From Bugula neritina (Eukaryota; Bryozoa; Gymnolaemata; Cheilostomatida; Bugulidae), in NCBI GenBank assembly GCA_964035545.1, contig OZ037769.1, positions 16,807,633-16,871,632 of the forward strand: a stretch of 64,000 bases of DNA, written 5' to 3'. Every line of letters begins with the position of its first letter. Position 1 is the stretch's first letter. Below the pieces are notes generated by a model that saw only the letters and a list, made by a program, of their open reading frames with translations, did not search any database and was not told the origin of the DNA. Below, one piece after another: positions 1 through 13,100 of the stretch. Made by a program: the position numbers and the translations under genes.

Positions 1-136
1 TAATATATTATTTCAATATTTTACACAAAATTCTTACTATATACAAAACAATGTGTAACAGTTGGTATCCCAAAATTTGATTGAAAAGTACTTTTGAAAA
101 AAAAACTTTATAAATCAAGAAATTTCTAGACTCTAC

Positions 137-3100
137 CTGCTCCGTAGTAGCTGCAGGTACGCGTCTGCACTTTCACCGAGAGCCAGAAGTGATGCATTGT
201 TAGTAAGAAGACTTTCTATTCGTTGAATGATTTCTGCTGAGCCAATAGGCTCGTCTGTAGGTTCTAAAAGTGTCGCCAAAACTGATTTCTTAAAGTCTGC
301 GTCTGCAGTCTCTGTCTGCTGCAACTCGGCCTTAGTTCTTAGAATGTTTCTCACCATCGCTTCTACAGCCTTACCATCTTCCATAGTGGTGCAGTGGGGC
401 TGGTATACTGATGTAACCAAGTCTAAAATTTAAGAAAAGGTGATAAATGTGGTTGTAATATATACTTCATCTATAAACAATATGACACGAATTGAACTTA
501 TATAAACATCAAGTAAGGCATAATTCTTTCTGTTACAATTATGGATGGACACTTCCCCCTTCCTTAGAGAACTGTACTCAAAGCTCTGAGGCTACACAGA
601 TGCACAAGCATGTCTCACGACGCCATCTAGTGTTGAATATACCAACCGGTAAACCGCTCTGCTCCATCGCAGCAGCTGAAGACGTGTCTCATTCCCTTCA
701 GCACCGTCTCTAGCTCCTTGGTGCTCCAGTCTGGCAGCGCGCTGTATGCTGCCTCTGCGTAGCGACGTCTCTGCAGCAGCTGGCAGTGAAGGATTGAAAC
801 AGGAAGTAGAAGTTCGGAGGTCAGCAGCGCCACCTTCAGACAGAGAAGACAATACTACATATTCACGTGTTGAGAGAAACAACTCCAATTTCAGATTTGC
901 TGATTCATTAGAAAGGAAAAAGACAATTCATAGTTCTTTAAATATTTCTAATTATTATTTTACGCTTGCAAGTTGAGAGCTTTTATCATCACAAGTTATT
1001 AAACTAGAAAATAAATTTCATGATGTAAGAAAGCAAATTACTCTGTAAATAAAATGACACCTTGGTGATACATTGGTTAGTTTCCCATACTATAAAATAT
1101 ACTTTCAACTTTGCGCCATTTTAGTTTAAATTTGTAAGCCACAAACTCTCTAATAGAACTGAATTCAGTGTAGAGACTATGTTGAGGTACTGGTTAATTA
1201 GGGCAGACAACTCACAGCCTTGTTAGAATCCTTCACAGACTCAACTTTAGATAAACAATATTTGTAGGTGGAGCTGAGAAACTCTTGATAGGATCGCCTT
1301 TGCTCGAGCACATACTTAGTTGAGTGCCATATAACACTGCCTGGTAACAGTCTTCCACCTATAAAGAACATAAAACTGTAATATCCGGATAAAACATCTT
1401 AGGAACCGTAATAAACTACATCATTCAATATGGCTGCCAACCTTGACACTGCTGAGTGGTAAACCAGAGTCTAAAATTTGGACTGATGCCAGGATTGAGC
1501 TGTTCGTACGACACGACAGGCACACGTCTGCTTCTCCCTTCTTCCTTCTCATACACCACTTCCTTTATCTGCAGTATTCTCTGCAAGACACAAAAGAAGG
1601 CAACTTCTACACATGAACTTTCTTTATGAGGGAAGACAACTTACTTAAGCAAGAGAGGAAAACTTGTAAATTACTCTTTATATAGGTGTTGGCATGTTTA
1701 TGTAACAAATAGCGTATGAATCAACTTCTTCACATATTTTAAAATTATACAAACAGCAGAATTAAGATCCAAGACCACGGTTTGCTAACTCCCATTCTAT
1801 GCTATTACCTCGAGTATTGTGAGTACGGGCGGTGACCAGCGTGGAGCCAGGTGACAGCCGTGAAGGACTAGCCAGAGGCCCTTCTGCATGCTGTAATGGA
1901 GGGCTCGCTCCACGTCCCCCATCTGGATGCCTTCTCCAAAGGATAGAATGGTAACTCTGTGCTGCAGACTTTCTTCGGGGAGGAGTGACCGCACCAACTC
2001 ACATGGATCAGTGCTTGTGGAACCTAGGCAATAATTAGTCTGCATATAACAACCTACAGTAGAATCCCTCTAAAGCGCTGGGAACTCTCTTTATCAAAGA
2101 AATATTGAAGTGGGAAGATTCAGTTAATAAATACAGTAAAATATGGTGAGATAACTCTAGTATTGTCATCACTGACGATGATATTCTTTAAAATAACAAC
2201 ATCAAGCAATCTTCATATCACAGCATATGGTGAGCTGTACTCATCATAGACTGAGAACTACCTGGTTCAGTTGGGTGCTCTGAGGGGCGGACTGGATGCG
2301 GCTCGATAAGTAAGACAGGTTTACTTTGGATCTCGGGCAACAGATGCTGCTGGGGGGTGAAGGGGGAGGTGCAGACGATGGTTGGACCCAGTTCTGTCAG
2401 CATCAGATTGTGACAGGCTTCCGAGAACTAATAATATATATTAATATGTTATATTATGTTATATATATCAGTATGTTATTTTATATATTATTATAATATA
2501 TTGAATGTTAAACTAATATATATTATATTTATACAAGTATATTGTCTTATATATTATATTATGCATTCAAACATAAATTATAATATGTAGAATATATTAT
2601 AATATATATCAATGTATTATATTATAATATATGCCAGTACAATATATTATGATATGCATAATAATATATAGTATATGATAGAATATAATACATTACAGTA
2701 AAGTAAAGTGTATAGCAACAGTTGCTGTTAGAATTAATAATTTAACAGGAAATAATGAGATGCTATTGTAGCCTCACAACCAACAACATCATGTAGGAAG
2801 GGTAGAGAACCCACCCTATCTGGCTGAACAATCCTCCACAGGATACACCTCTGAAAAAGGGTGAGAGAAAGAGAACCCCCGGGTAGCTGGTTGACTACGG
2901 ACATGGGGCTAGTGAAATATTCACTCCACTCCTTGCGTCTGCTGGTTAGACTGTCTATCAGTCCATTAAAGCAGGGTAGAATAGACTCCAGCTTGTGACA
3001 TGAAACCCAACTCTGAAAGAGACGGAGTGAGATATGATGTAGAGAGTATACGGAAGGTTTGCAAGTAGAAATCACTTAAACCACAGAGCAAAGTTCAATA

Positions 3101-4158
3101 AGTAAGAATTAAAGACAGTGTAGAAAAAATATAATACCTATATATAATGATTGCAAAGAAAAATTTTAATAAAAGAAATGTTATTTATATATAGAAACTA
3201 TTTTTTTCAATACAAAACTTAAATTTAAAAATTGTTACTTTAATAAGTTTGATATTATTGCAATTAAAACTTATATAAATGTATAATAGAAGCAGAAAAG
3301 TTGTTGAATTGTTTTAATAAACTGAGTAGATTATTCTGCCTCTTATAGGCCTCCAGAGGTCTAGAGAGAAAATCAGACATTATTTGAATGACATTTAAAA
3401 CATTGCATGTGATTGGCCGGAATTTGTGTTCACCTCATGCTTCATCCAATCAGGTTTATCTTTAGGATTGACTGACATCACAAACTTGACATGTTTGACA
3501 TCGTTGACAAAAATGAGCAGTTCATCTTCAGTGAATGACTGGTTGGATGCCATCCTCTGTATAGTGACAAGTAAGGCAAACACCTGCCAGTGCTCTTCAA
3601 ATAGTATACATGCCATCTGTTTAAACACCTGCTCCGTGATGGCACTTATCAGCTCCTGTCAGTAGAACCACTCAGTAAAAAACATTGACATGTGGTGACA
3701 TGTGATGGCATAGAGTGACATGTGGTGACATGTGACGGCATGTAGTGACATGCGATCGATGGCAGATAGTGACATGTGGTGACATGTGATGGCATATAGT
3801 GACATGTAGTGGCATATAGTGACATGTGATGGCATGTGCTGGCATATAGTGACATGTGATGGCATATAGTGACATGTGATGGCATGTGAGCTGTGAGTCA
3901 TACAGAAAGAACTCTGCTGACACTTGGTAATTAAACAAATGACCTCCACAAGAGAACTAGCAGAGAACTTACCTGACACCGAGCCTTGGGGTCTCCAGTC
4001 ACACCTTTACCTCTGTACCGACTTAGCACCGTATCCTTACACAGCCTCTCGTACTTCTCAAATGAGAGGCAATAGTAGGGAGAGAGTGAGTTCAGGTGAC
4101 TGATGACATCATACATCATGGCTGCATTCAGAGCCACCATTTTGTAACTTTCTCTTTT
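137..4158 (-). CDS. Dynein-like gene: AAA6 module and start of C-terminal domain
   Basis: Nine exons: 3973-4158, 3434-3655, 2778-3012, 2262-2417, 1809-2023, 1442-1580, 1216-1358, 647-833 and 137-422. Landmarks: [36 protein letters not shown] (LFE.HK..F..LL), [18 protein letters not shown] (LLLRILRPDR), [11 protein letters not shown], then [19 protein letters not shown] and [15 protein letters not shown] (family SLGQGQG...A and WV.LQNCHLA.SW), and NFRLWFTT (FRLWLTS). The last exons contain [20 protein letters not shown] (F..F..LQERRKFG) and [14 protein letters not shown], near the family's FGLHPNADI. The last exon ends at AGCAG|GTAGAG in phase 2, so coding continues beyond the left edge. The 2778/2417 junction is ambiguous: 2427 is an alternative acceptor. 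Confidence 0.86.
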
Positions 4159-7100
4159 CTGGTACAAGTAGAAATAATTATATTATGACTTATATCTACT
4201 TACCAAGTAGAAATAAAAGACATAAACCGGGTTAATTTTCACAATCGTCTCTATAGTATCACGATTTCTAAAGAAAATGTATTTGATGAAGTTGGTCGCA
4301 AAGGTAAACACACTTTATGTAGTTGGTTGCTAAGGTAAACATACCTGACTGAGCTGATTGCTAAGGTAAAGCGTTTCCTCCAAGATCTGAGCATTTCTGT
4401 TGATGTTTTGGCGACATTGCTGGAGGGTCGACAGCATGGTGCTGTCATCCAGTATCACCTCTCCGTCAGCGACTACTTTCGTTTGAATCAGCCACTAAGA
4501 CAAAAAAATCTCATCTTATTTTATATTCAAAATTATTTAATTTTGTTACAATACACGCGAGCAGCTGTAAAAACTTGTTTGTCAACCTATAAGTAGTAAG
4601 AGTTTAATATTTTCACCTACATCACACCGAGAGAACTCATTGATTCGCATATTGACCTCTGCAGCCAATGATCTCTCACCTGTTCAGCATTGAGCTCTTG
4701 CTTATGATGGAGTATTCCACCCTCAATAGATCTAGCCTGAGCCTCGTATTCGGGTCTCTCTACTTTCATGATGTCATCCAATATGGCGTCAACGTGAGCT
4801 TGTTGACTCAGAGAGAGGTCAATCAAGTTACAGTGGCCAAAAGGGACTCGCCTCGTGTCGTCACCTGACCAATCAGAACAAAGGAAACTACATAACATAC
4901 TTTATAAGAACTGTAAAAGCTAATGTTAGCATTTTACTTTAATAACATTTAATAAAATTTTATTTAACAATAAAATTTTATTAAATTTTTAAAGATCCCT
5001 TCTGAATCTTTTCCGTAAAATGATATTAAAGAAAATTTCATCACCATGTTATTATGGTATGTATATATGTATGTAAAACCATTTAAACTACAATAAGAAT
5101 CAAACTTTTTAGATCTTTGTCAAATAACAAAGAACAAGAAAATTCAATAATATATTTCAACAATTTTCAACTACTATCAAAACGGTAAACAATTATGCTA
5201 TTACACAATAACCGACACACAAATCCGTCCAGACCTGTCACTAGAAGGGAAGTGTTGATGCTCATGTAGAGGCGGAAGTTCTTGTGGACAGGATGCATAA
5301 ACTCGCCAACTCTCACAAAGAGCTTCGAGTTTGCCTGCTCAGACTTCTCATAGTTCCTGTATAACACGTTGACAAGGTCCTCGGGCAACGACTTGCTTTC
5401 AGTGTGGGTTACGAGGATAGCCACCCCTATAGAAATAGAAAATTAGCTTCAAGTACTGTAGGCTCTGGGACACAACTTCAATAATGTCAAAAGTAATTCA
5501 AAACTTTTAGAATCTTTTAGAACCAAAACGGTCTACAAAATACAATTAGAAATTTACATAAATAATATAATTTGCCATTGACTTGAATGCTTTTCATAGG
5601 CAAAAGTTTTGAGAACTAAAAAGAACATTATCCAAAAGGACAGGGGCACTGCACACAAGTTATACTCTACTGAATATTGATTATGAGCAAAGTATATTGT
5701 GTGAAATTATCTCCTCCTTTCTAGCAGCAGACTAGTATGACTCACCGTGTACCAGAGAGTTGATGATGTGTTTCACCAGTAGAGGGGAGGTAGACTTTAC
5801 CACCCACAAGTTATCAACTGGTCTCTCTATCTCTCTGTCTGGGGTATACAGACTCTTTAGATCTGACTGGTCACCTGAACTTGGCTGACGAATGACTTGG
5901 ACAGGTGCCAACTCACTGCTGCTAGACCTCCGGATGGATCTACAGACACAGAGGGAGAACTTATCATAGGGCAAACAACTAGTGTGAATGATGATTTAGT
6001 TGCTATTTACTAATTATTATTTACTAGTTACCAGTAATTAGTAACTAGCTACTAGTTACTATAGCTAGTCACTAGTTAGTAGATATTAGTTATTAGAGAC
6101 TATAGTTACTAGATATGGAATGAGTGATGAATTAGCTATAACTAGATACTAGTTACTAGTTACTAGATATTAGATATTAGATATTAAATATTAGATATAG
6201 AATGTAGATATGGCTTACAGGGCTGGGTTCTTAGTAGTGTTGCTAAGGATAGACTGACTGTCAGTCTCACTCGTGTCTCCACCAGACAGTGAATGCACGA
6301 CTCCATTAAAAGGAATAGCAGGAAGTGGAGCCATTTCCATCACCTTCACAGAATCGGCGTCCTCGCTGCTCAGCTCAGAAGTTGTGTCCACGATGTCTAC
6401 AACTGAAAAGAGAACGCTCTAGTTATAACCTCAACTCAACATATGGTGAAAATCAAACTGATGAAGTTTCTGTATGAGTGACTCATTCGAGATATAACTT
6501 GGAATAAAATCAATAAATATTGTAAAAAATAAAATAATGTGAATTTACACAACTTTTCTATAATAAATGAACATCTGGATGAAATTTAGTTACTAAATAA
6601 TAAAAGAACTGGTTAAATAAAAGAGAAACCAGATAAGTAAAAGAAGAATGACTCACCCGGACTCTGTTTGCTGATGACTCGAAGAAGTGACTCAGCCTGG
6701 CTCTCTGGGTCTATAAGAACTGGCCAGTAGTTGGTGTGATTAGTAGCACAGGTTCTTAACATAAGAGCGCTGTGTAGTTTGTGCAGGTCGTGACCCAGCC
6801 CACCTCGTACCCAGCCACTCACTTCAGTGAAGTCACTAAGTATTGACTCTGTGAGAGAAGATAGAAAACTGTAACTTACAGAAACAGGAAGTAGATGATT
6901 CATAGTAGACATTCTGATCATTTATCACTTTGATACAGAATCTGATTGACTAACTGAGTTCAACTATCACCATGTGCTACATGCAATATATAAGGGAGTT
7001 AATAGGACTCACGATATTATTCAGTCTGAGTGAGCAGAAGATATTTAGGAGTTATCAACACCATACAGTGACAATAATACAACAACAGACAATAGTGGAT

Positions 7101-10100
7101 TACACAACGTCTAGTCCAAAACGTTGCATTGCAAAGAGAAGGTAATCTCCTGGTGAACAGAAAGACAGAAACTTACCCAGTGAGAAGTTGTCACGTATTC
7201 GTATTGGTGAGCGTGACGTCTGCACAGCCGAGTCGGTGTCAGGAGTGGCAGCAGCGGCGGCAGCTAGATTTAGTTTCTCTCTCATCTTGTCATTCGCTGA
7301 CGGAATGTCTGCGATATGACCTGTAGATCTCAATGGCTTCAACTCAGGGTCAAGGTCGAGGCTGCAATAGCAGATATAGACGTTCGATTAAGCACATCTG
7401 GTACTATAATGTCACAATTTCCTAAAGCTAGTACTTCAGAATAGAAACTAGGAAATGGGGTGGTGACCATCTAAATTTCGGTTAGGTTACTCAATAGTCA
7501 TAAGTGTTAATAGATTCATACAAATACAGTCATAGTGATGGGCTGTACATTTATATACTCTTAGCCTGCTTTCAGTGAGAATATTGTTCACCTGTTGACA
7601 GTAAACAGCACACAATAATAAATTGTAGAAACCAGACACTAGCAAAATGGTTGATTCAATTTTACCTGAGATTATTGGTGTTGGTGAAACGGTTAGCAAA
7701 GCATTTATCTTTCCAGTCATTGGTCAATCTCTCCCTCGTGTGAGAGTCGATTGGTCCCAGGTAACAGCATATGGCTGCCACCTATAACAGTTCAAACAAG
7801 ATAGAATTATAATAATATGTACAAGTTATTTTGTTTACACAAAAATAAAGGCTAGTATATCAATCCATTGTATTGAATGCGTATTAGTAGATCTGTATAG
7901 GTAACAGTATAAGGACTGTTTATGCTATGAGCCGCCATAGCTCAGTGGTTAGAGCGCCTGTCTAGTAAACAGGAGGTCATGAGTTCGATCCTCATTGGTG
8001 GCTAACTTCTTTTTATAAAAAATTTATGTTTGAAATAAATATATTTTATTGCTTCAATTGCTTCAATGCTTTTACAACTGTTTCGACAAAGCATTCATGT
8101 TATTTCACGGAAATAATAGCCTACAGTTCCCACATGAATAAAGTAAATAATGAGGTACCAGCATGGCGTCCCCTGGAGCACTGTCCATCTGTTTCTCTGC
8201 CTCCACTAACTCCGACCTCCAGACACTAATGTGAAGGTCCATACTGGAGAGCACCTCTTTGGAATCAGAGATACGTTTCTTCATCGCCTACAGCACTGAG
8301 TGGAGTTATCATCTCCTTCTACCTAACTCCTTCACATTTAATGACTTGGCCTCAGAAACTAACAAAAGTAGCTAAAGCCTAAAGGGTACTCACCCATTGC
8401 TCAATATAGTAGGAAGACCATAACATGTGCAAACTATTTAGGTGTTATTTTGTTTGGCAAATAATATATTCAAACCAGTTTTGCCATAATATAAATGTGT
8501 AACTAAGAATATTACTGAAATAATGTTTATAAACAACCTATATAAAGTATACTGGTGTGGTGCAAACCACTCTCTTGCTAAAATTATAGTTGCAGAGTAA
8601 AAGTAAAAATAAATAAGAAAGAATCACTCAGCAAACCTTGTGATCTTCAACATCCAGCTGTTACATAGCAAAATATCCAGAAATATTACTTAACGCAATA
8701 TGTAACTGTTACATATATATTCAATTTATATTATATAAATAACATAAATATATTAGTAGTAATGACATAGGATAGCATATTATAATATGTTAATACTATA
8801 TAGTATATTATAATATTACATAATATAAACAAAGGTCAGCGGTGTACCTGGAACTGCTGCTCTAGATGTTTCGCCTTCACTGCTGCCTCTTTATGCTGAC
8901 CAATCAGGTCTTCCAGCTCTTTCTTAGTCTTAGAGGCATAGATACGTTTCTGTCCAAGATCAGCTTGAGCCTGAAATACATATCATAATATACAGTAAGT
9001 AAGTGTATCATAATATACAGTAAGTATATCATAATATACAGTAAGTAAGTGTATCATAATATACAGTAAGTATATCATAATATACAGTAAGTATATCATA
9101 ATATACAGTAAGTAAGTGTATCATAATATACAGTAAGTAAGTGTATCATAATATACAGTAAGTAAGTGTATCATAATATACAGTAAGTAAGTGTATCATA
9201 ATATACAGTACATCGGATTATTATTAAGGCAATAAAAATACAGTTTAATGGAAAAGTGAATGATGTAAAAATAACTTACTTGCTACAATCATGGTCTCTT
9301 TGATAAAATATAACTTAGATTTCACGTGTTCATAAAATCAAGAAAATAACTGGTGATTTTTCTTTTATAATCCATAATTCGTGTGAGGGAACAGCAAATA
9401 CAGAGTTTAGAGAAGTAAACAATGAAGGTATGTTTTGATTCGCCTAGTCAGTAGCCTACAGTTTCAATAATCCCGTGACAAATACTGTCTCTCGGAGTGA
9501 AGTATCTCACCTTAGTGACATCGGCCTCGGCTTCCATGAGTCGAGCCAACTTTGGGGCTATCTGTCTGTAAATCTCGGCGTACTGATACACCGAGTGAAT
9601 CCAACGACAGATTGCAGACGCCGCGAGACTTCCTTTTTTCACAACCTCTAAAAGTGTGACGTGCATACGCTGAGATATTGCCAGTTATTGTACATCATAA
9701 TAAAGCAGCTGCTTTCACTTTTAAATATTGCTTTAAGTCTTTGAACACAAATCAAAATAAATGAATTTTGCTAAGCCTGGTCGATAATAGAGCATTCCAA
9801 TTTGTAAGTTGGTCTACCAAAAACTACAGCTAAAAATCTATCAATATTTTTATTGGTTGAGAATTTGGTTTTTCAAACTACCATTATAAAAACAGCAATA
9901 ATAAACGTTTCATTAAAGCTGTCACCAGGTAAAGATGTGTCAGCAAATGAAGATGTATTAGCAAATGAAAGGTGTTAGCATACAGCTACCCTTACCTGGC
10001 TGGAACTCTGGCATACTACAGAACTTGCTGAGGGCAGAGAACACTTCGGGGTTCAGGTGACTCTTGTCGTAGAACTCCATGTCCTGGAAGAAGTTCTTGC

Positions 10101-13100
10101 TCAGCATCAGCTGCCGTGCTGCCTCCCAGCTGTCCAATAGAATTACATTATATTACATAATATTATTACTTCAATAGATAGTTTATTATGTTATGGTACT
10201 GAAGAATAGTAAAGATTATTATAAAAATATATATAATATATTTTGATATATCATTAAAACTTGATATAGTTTAAAATTAGAACAAATTATATTCTAATAA
10301 TATAACATACTATATTCTAATATTAGAACACAGTAAGTATTATAAAGAACAAAGGTACATACTCAGTAGATGTTTGGTTGAACATGATGCAGAGAGCTTC
10401 ACCGACAATGTGAATAGAGCGAGGAGGTGTGTTGAAAGACTTGAGCTCTAACAGATCTCCGTAATCTAGAGAGTTGATGGCTGCCATGGCAGCGTAATAC
10501 GTCATGTTAACCTAGGAAACAGGAAGTATGTCATGGTAACCTAGGAAACAGGAAGTATGTCATGGTAACCTAGGAAACAGGAAGTATGTCATAGTAACCT
10601 AGGAAACAGGAAGTATGTCATGGTAACCTAGAAGATAGGAAGTATATTATGCTGGTTTATATACACAAAAAAGTAGTTAGTGCATGACTATGGTTAACCT
10701 ACATATTACTATAAAAGTAGGTCATAATAACCTATATACATGTACATGGATCGAGTGACATTAATCATCATAACAATATTATAAACATATAAAAGCATGT
10801 CCTACACTATTAACTTTAAAGTAGGTCATATCAACCAATCAGCAAACGGCAAGTTCTGTTCTTTTATAAACAGTAAACTTGTAGGTGACAATACTAAGTG
10901 AATCTACAAAACATCAAGATATTGAAATGAAAAGGGTGCAGTCGTCAATATACTAGAACTGTAGCCCATCAAACCTTTGTGGAGACTTTATGAAAGTGAG
11001 TAGGTGGATACGGTGAAGATGGAGGAAGTTCTGATGCTTTATGGGTAGATTTAGTTGGTGATTTAGAGACAGGAGAGAGGGTGGGGTTAGAAGAGTCCCT
11101 ACCAGAGGATAAAAGGAAGTTACAGAAATGTGAGCATATAATCTGGAACACAGATAATACCTCAACAGACAGACAAGAGAAGACGATTTGAGAAAGTAGA
11201 AAATATGTAGATATAATAAGATGTGATAGTTTGCCTGTACGATGCTAGACTGTGGTCTGTGATATTGAGGGTGGAAAGAGTGCGAGAGGTGATGGCAGGA
11301 GTCTCGACCTTAGTAGATGGTGACTACAATATAGAACTTGGGTTATTAATGTATTATGTACACAGCAGAGTCAGTTTACACTCAGTGAAACCAATGACAT
11401 CTACATGACCTCTACACGACCTCTACACGACCTCTACACGACCTCTACACTCACCTTATCAAACTCGGCATCAGCTTCACCCCGTAACTCGGCTAACGGC
11501 TTCTTAAGCTCTTCAAGTCTGGCTTCACAGTCTTTGCTGACTTGCAGGGCCTAATATAGATTACATTACTATAGGAAAGATAACTCCGACATTATCAGAT
11601 ACACCATAATATTATAGTAAATTACACTGTTATAGGAAGGATAACTCCAACATTATCAAATACACTTCAATAATATAGTAAATTACACTGTTATAGGAAG
11701 GATAACTCCTGAATTATCAGATACAAATTAATAATATAATAGACAATATTGCCACAGGAAAGATAACTCCTGAATTCTACACACACCATGGTAATATTAC
11801 AGGAGAATTACTTATTTCTTAGCACAGAGCATGGTTACATTACCAAATGAAAAGGAATGACAACTTCGAGTGTCTGATAATACAATTTGGTTTTGAAATC
11901 TTCAAAATACCAGTCATTCATTGGACAAGAGTTTAATCAGAAACGTATTTTGAAGTATATATTTTCAATTACGTATTACGCAGCTTACAATGCCATAATG
12001 TATACACAATTTATGATGACATACACAGTTTATGATGACAACAGTTTCTTACCTCAATATAACGCTCTCTCCATTTCTCCACTTTCTCTCTCAACTCTTT
12101 TACATTCGTGGTAGAGATATCTAGCTTAGGCTCCAACAAATTAGCCTGAGCTTCAAGATTTCGTATTGTGCCAGAAGCTTCGTTCACCTTGTCCAGAACT
12201 TGTTTCAGCAACTTCACCTGACCCTGGCCAACGAGAATGTTACACTGTAATGCATCGCTGACTTTTAACATTATTAAGTAAGATGCTGCCTAATAAATAT
12301 AATTTCTATTTTAAAATTTTTTATGCAAAATGAAATTTTAACACACAGTCAGAAAATGCCTATCAATTTCTGATTATTATTCTAATTGTTTGTTATGTTG
12401 ATTATTTTCATACCTACAACCGATTTTACTTCTGGTTTTGAAAGTGACTTGTCTGGTTAAAGAAGAAATAAAAGGGGCATAACCAGTGCAGGGCATATCA
12501 TTGGAAATAGGAAAATTCCAAACTTTATGATTTTCACAATGAAACTAAAATAAAAACTATAAACGAGATAATGAAGGTCGTACACTCACCTCTGCTCTCT
12601 TGTGTATGGAGGCAGCAATGTGGTTGTAGAGATGGTGGAACTCCTGAAAGGTGAGTGGACTGTAAATCTTGTGTGCAGGTAAGTTGTTGTGACAATGTCG
12701 TTGGACTATGGCCTGCTCACAGGTCTTCTGCACGTACGCCATGGCCTTGGATATGCAGGTAATCTGATCCATATACAGCTCTCTGCTGAACTTTACCTGC
12801 AGCACACATTGTGGAGGTAACTCCAGCTGCTCAATTAATAGTGAGGGAAAGGGAGTGAATGTAGTAGAAGATTTCTATTATGGCTGTGGGAAAATAATGA
12901 AGCATAGAAGCACTTCATTCTTATTTTCTGTCAGTACAGAGTAACAGAGTGTTAGAGTGTTAGAGTAACAGAGTATCAGAGTAACAGAGTGACATAGGGA
13001 CAGAGTGTTAGAGTAACAGAGTGATGTAAACTATAGCAGGAAATTATTTGCAATTAATAAAAGTGAAAGAAAAGGAAACTTTTTAACTAAACATCTACAA

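Noticed and set aside
2430-2690. AT-rich stretch as a possible origin or promoter
   Set aside because: Low-complexity ATATTAT intron sequence with no further signal.
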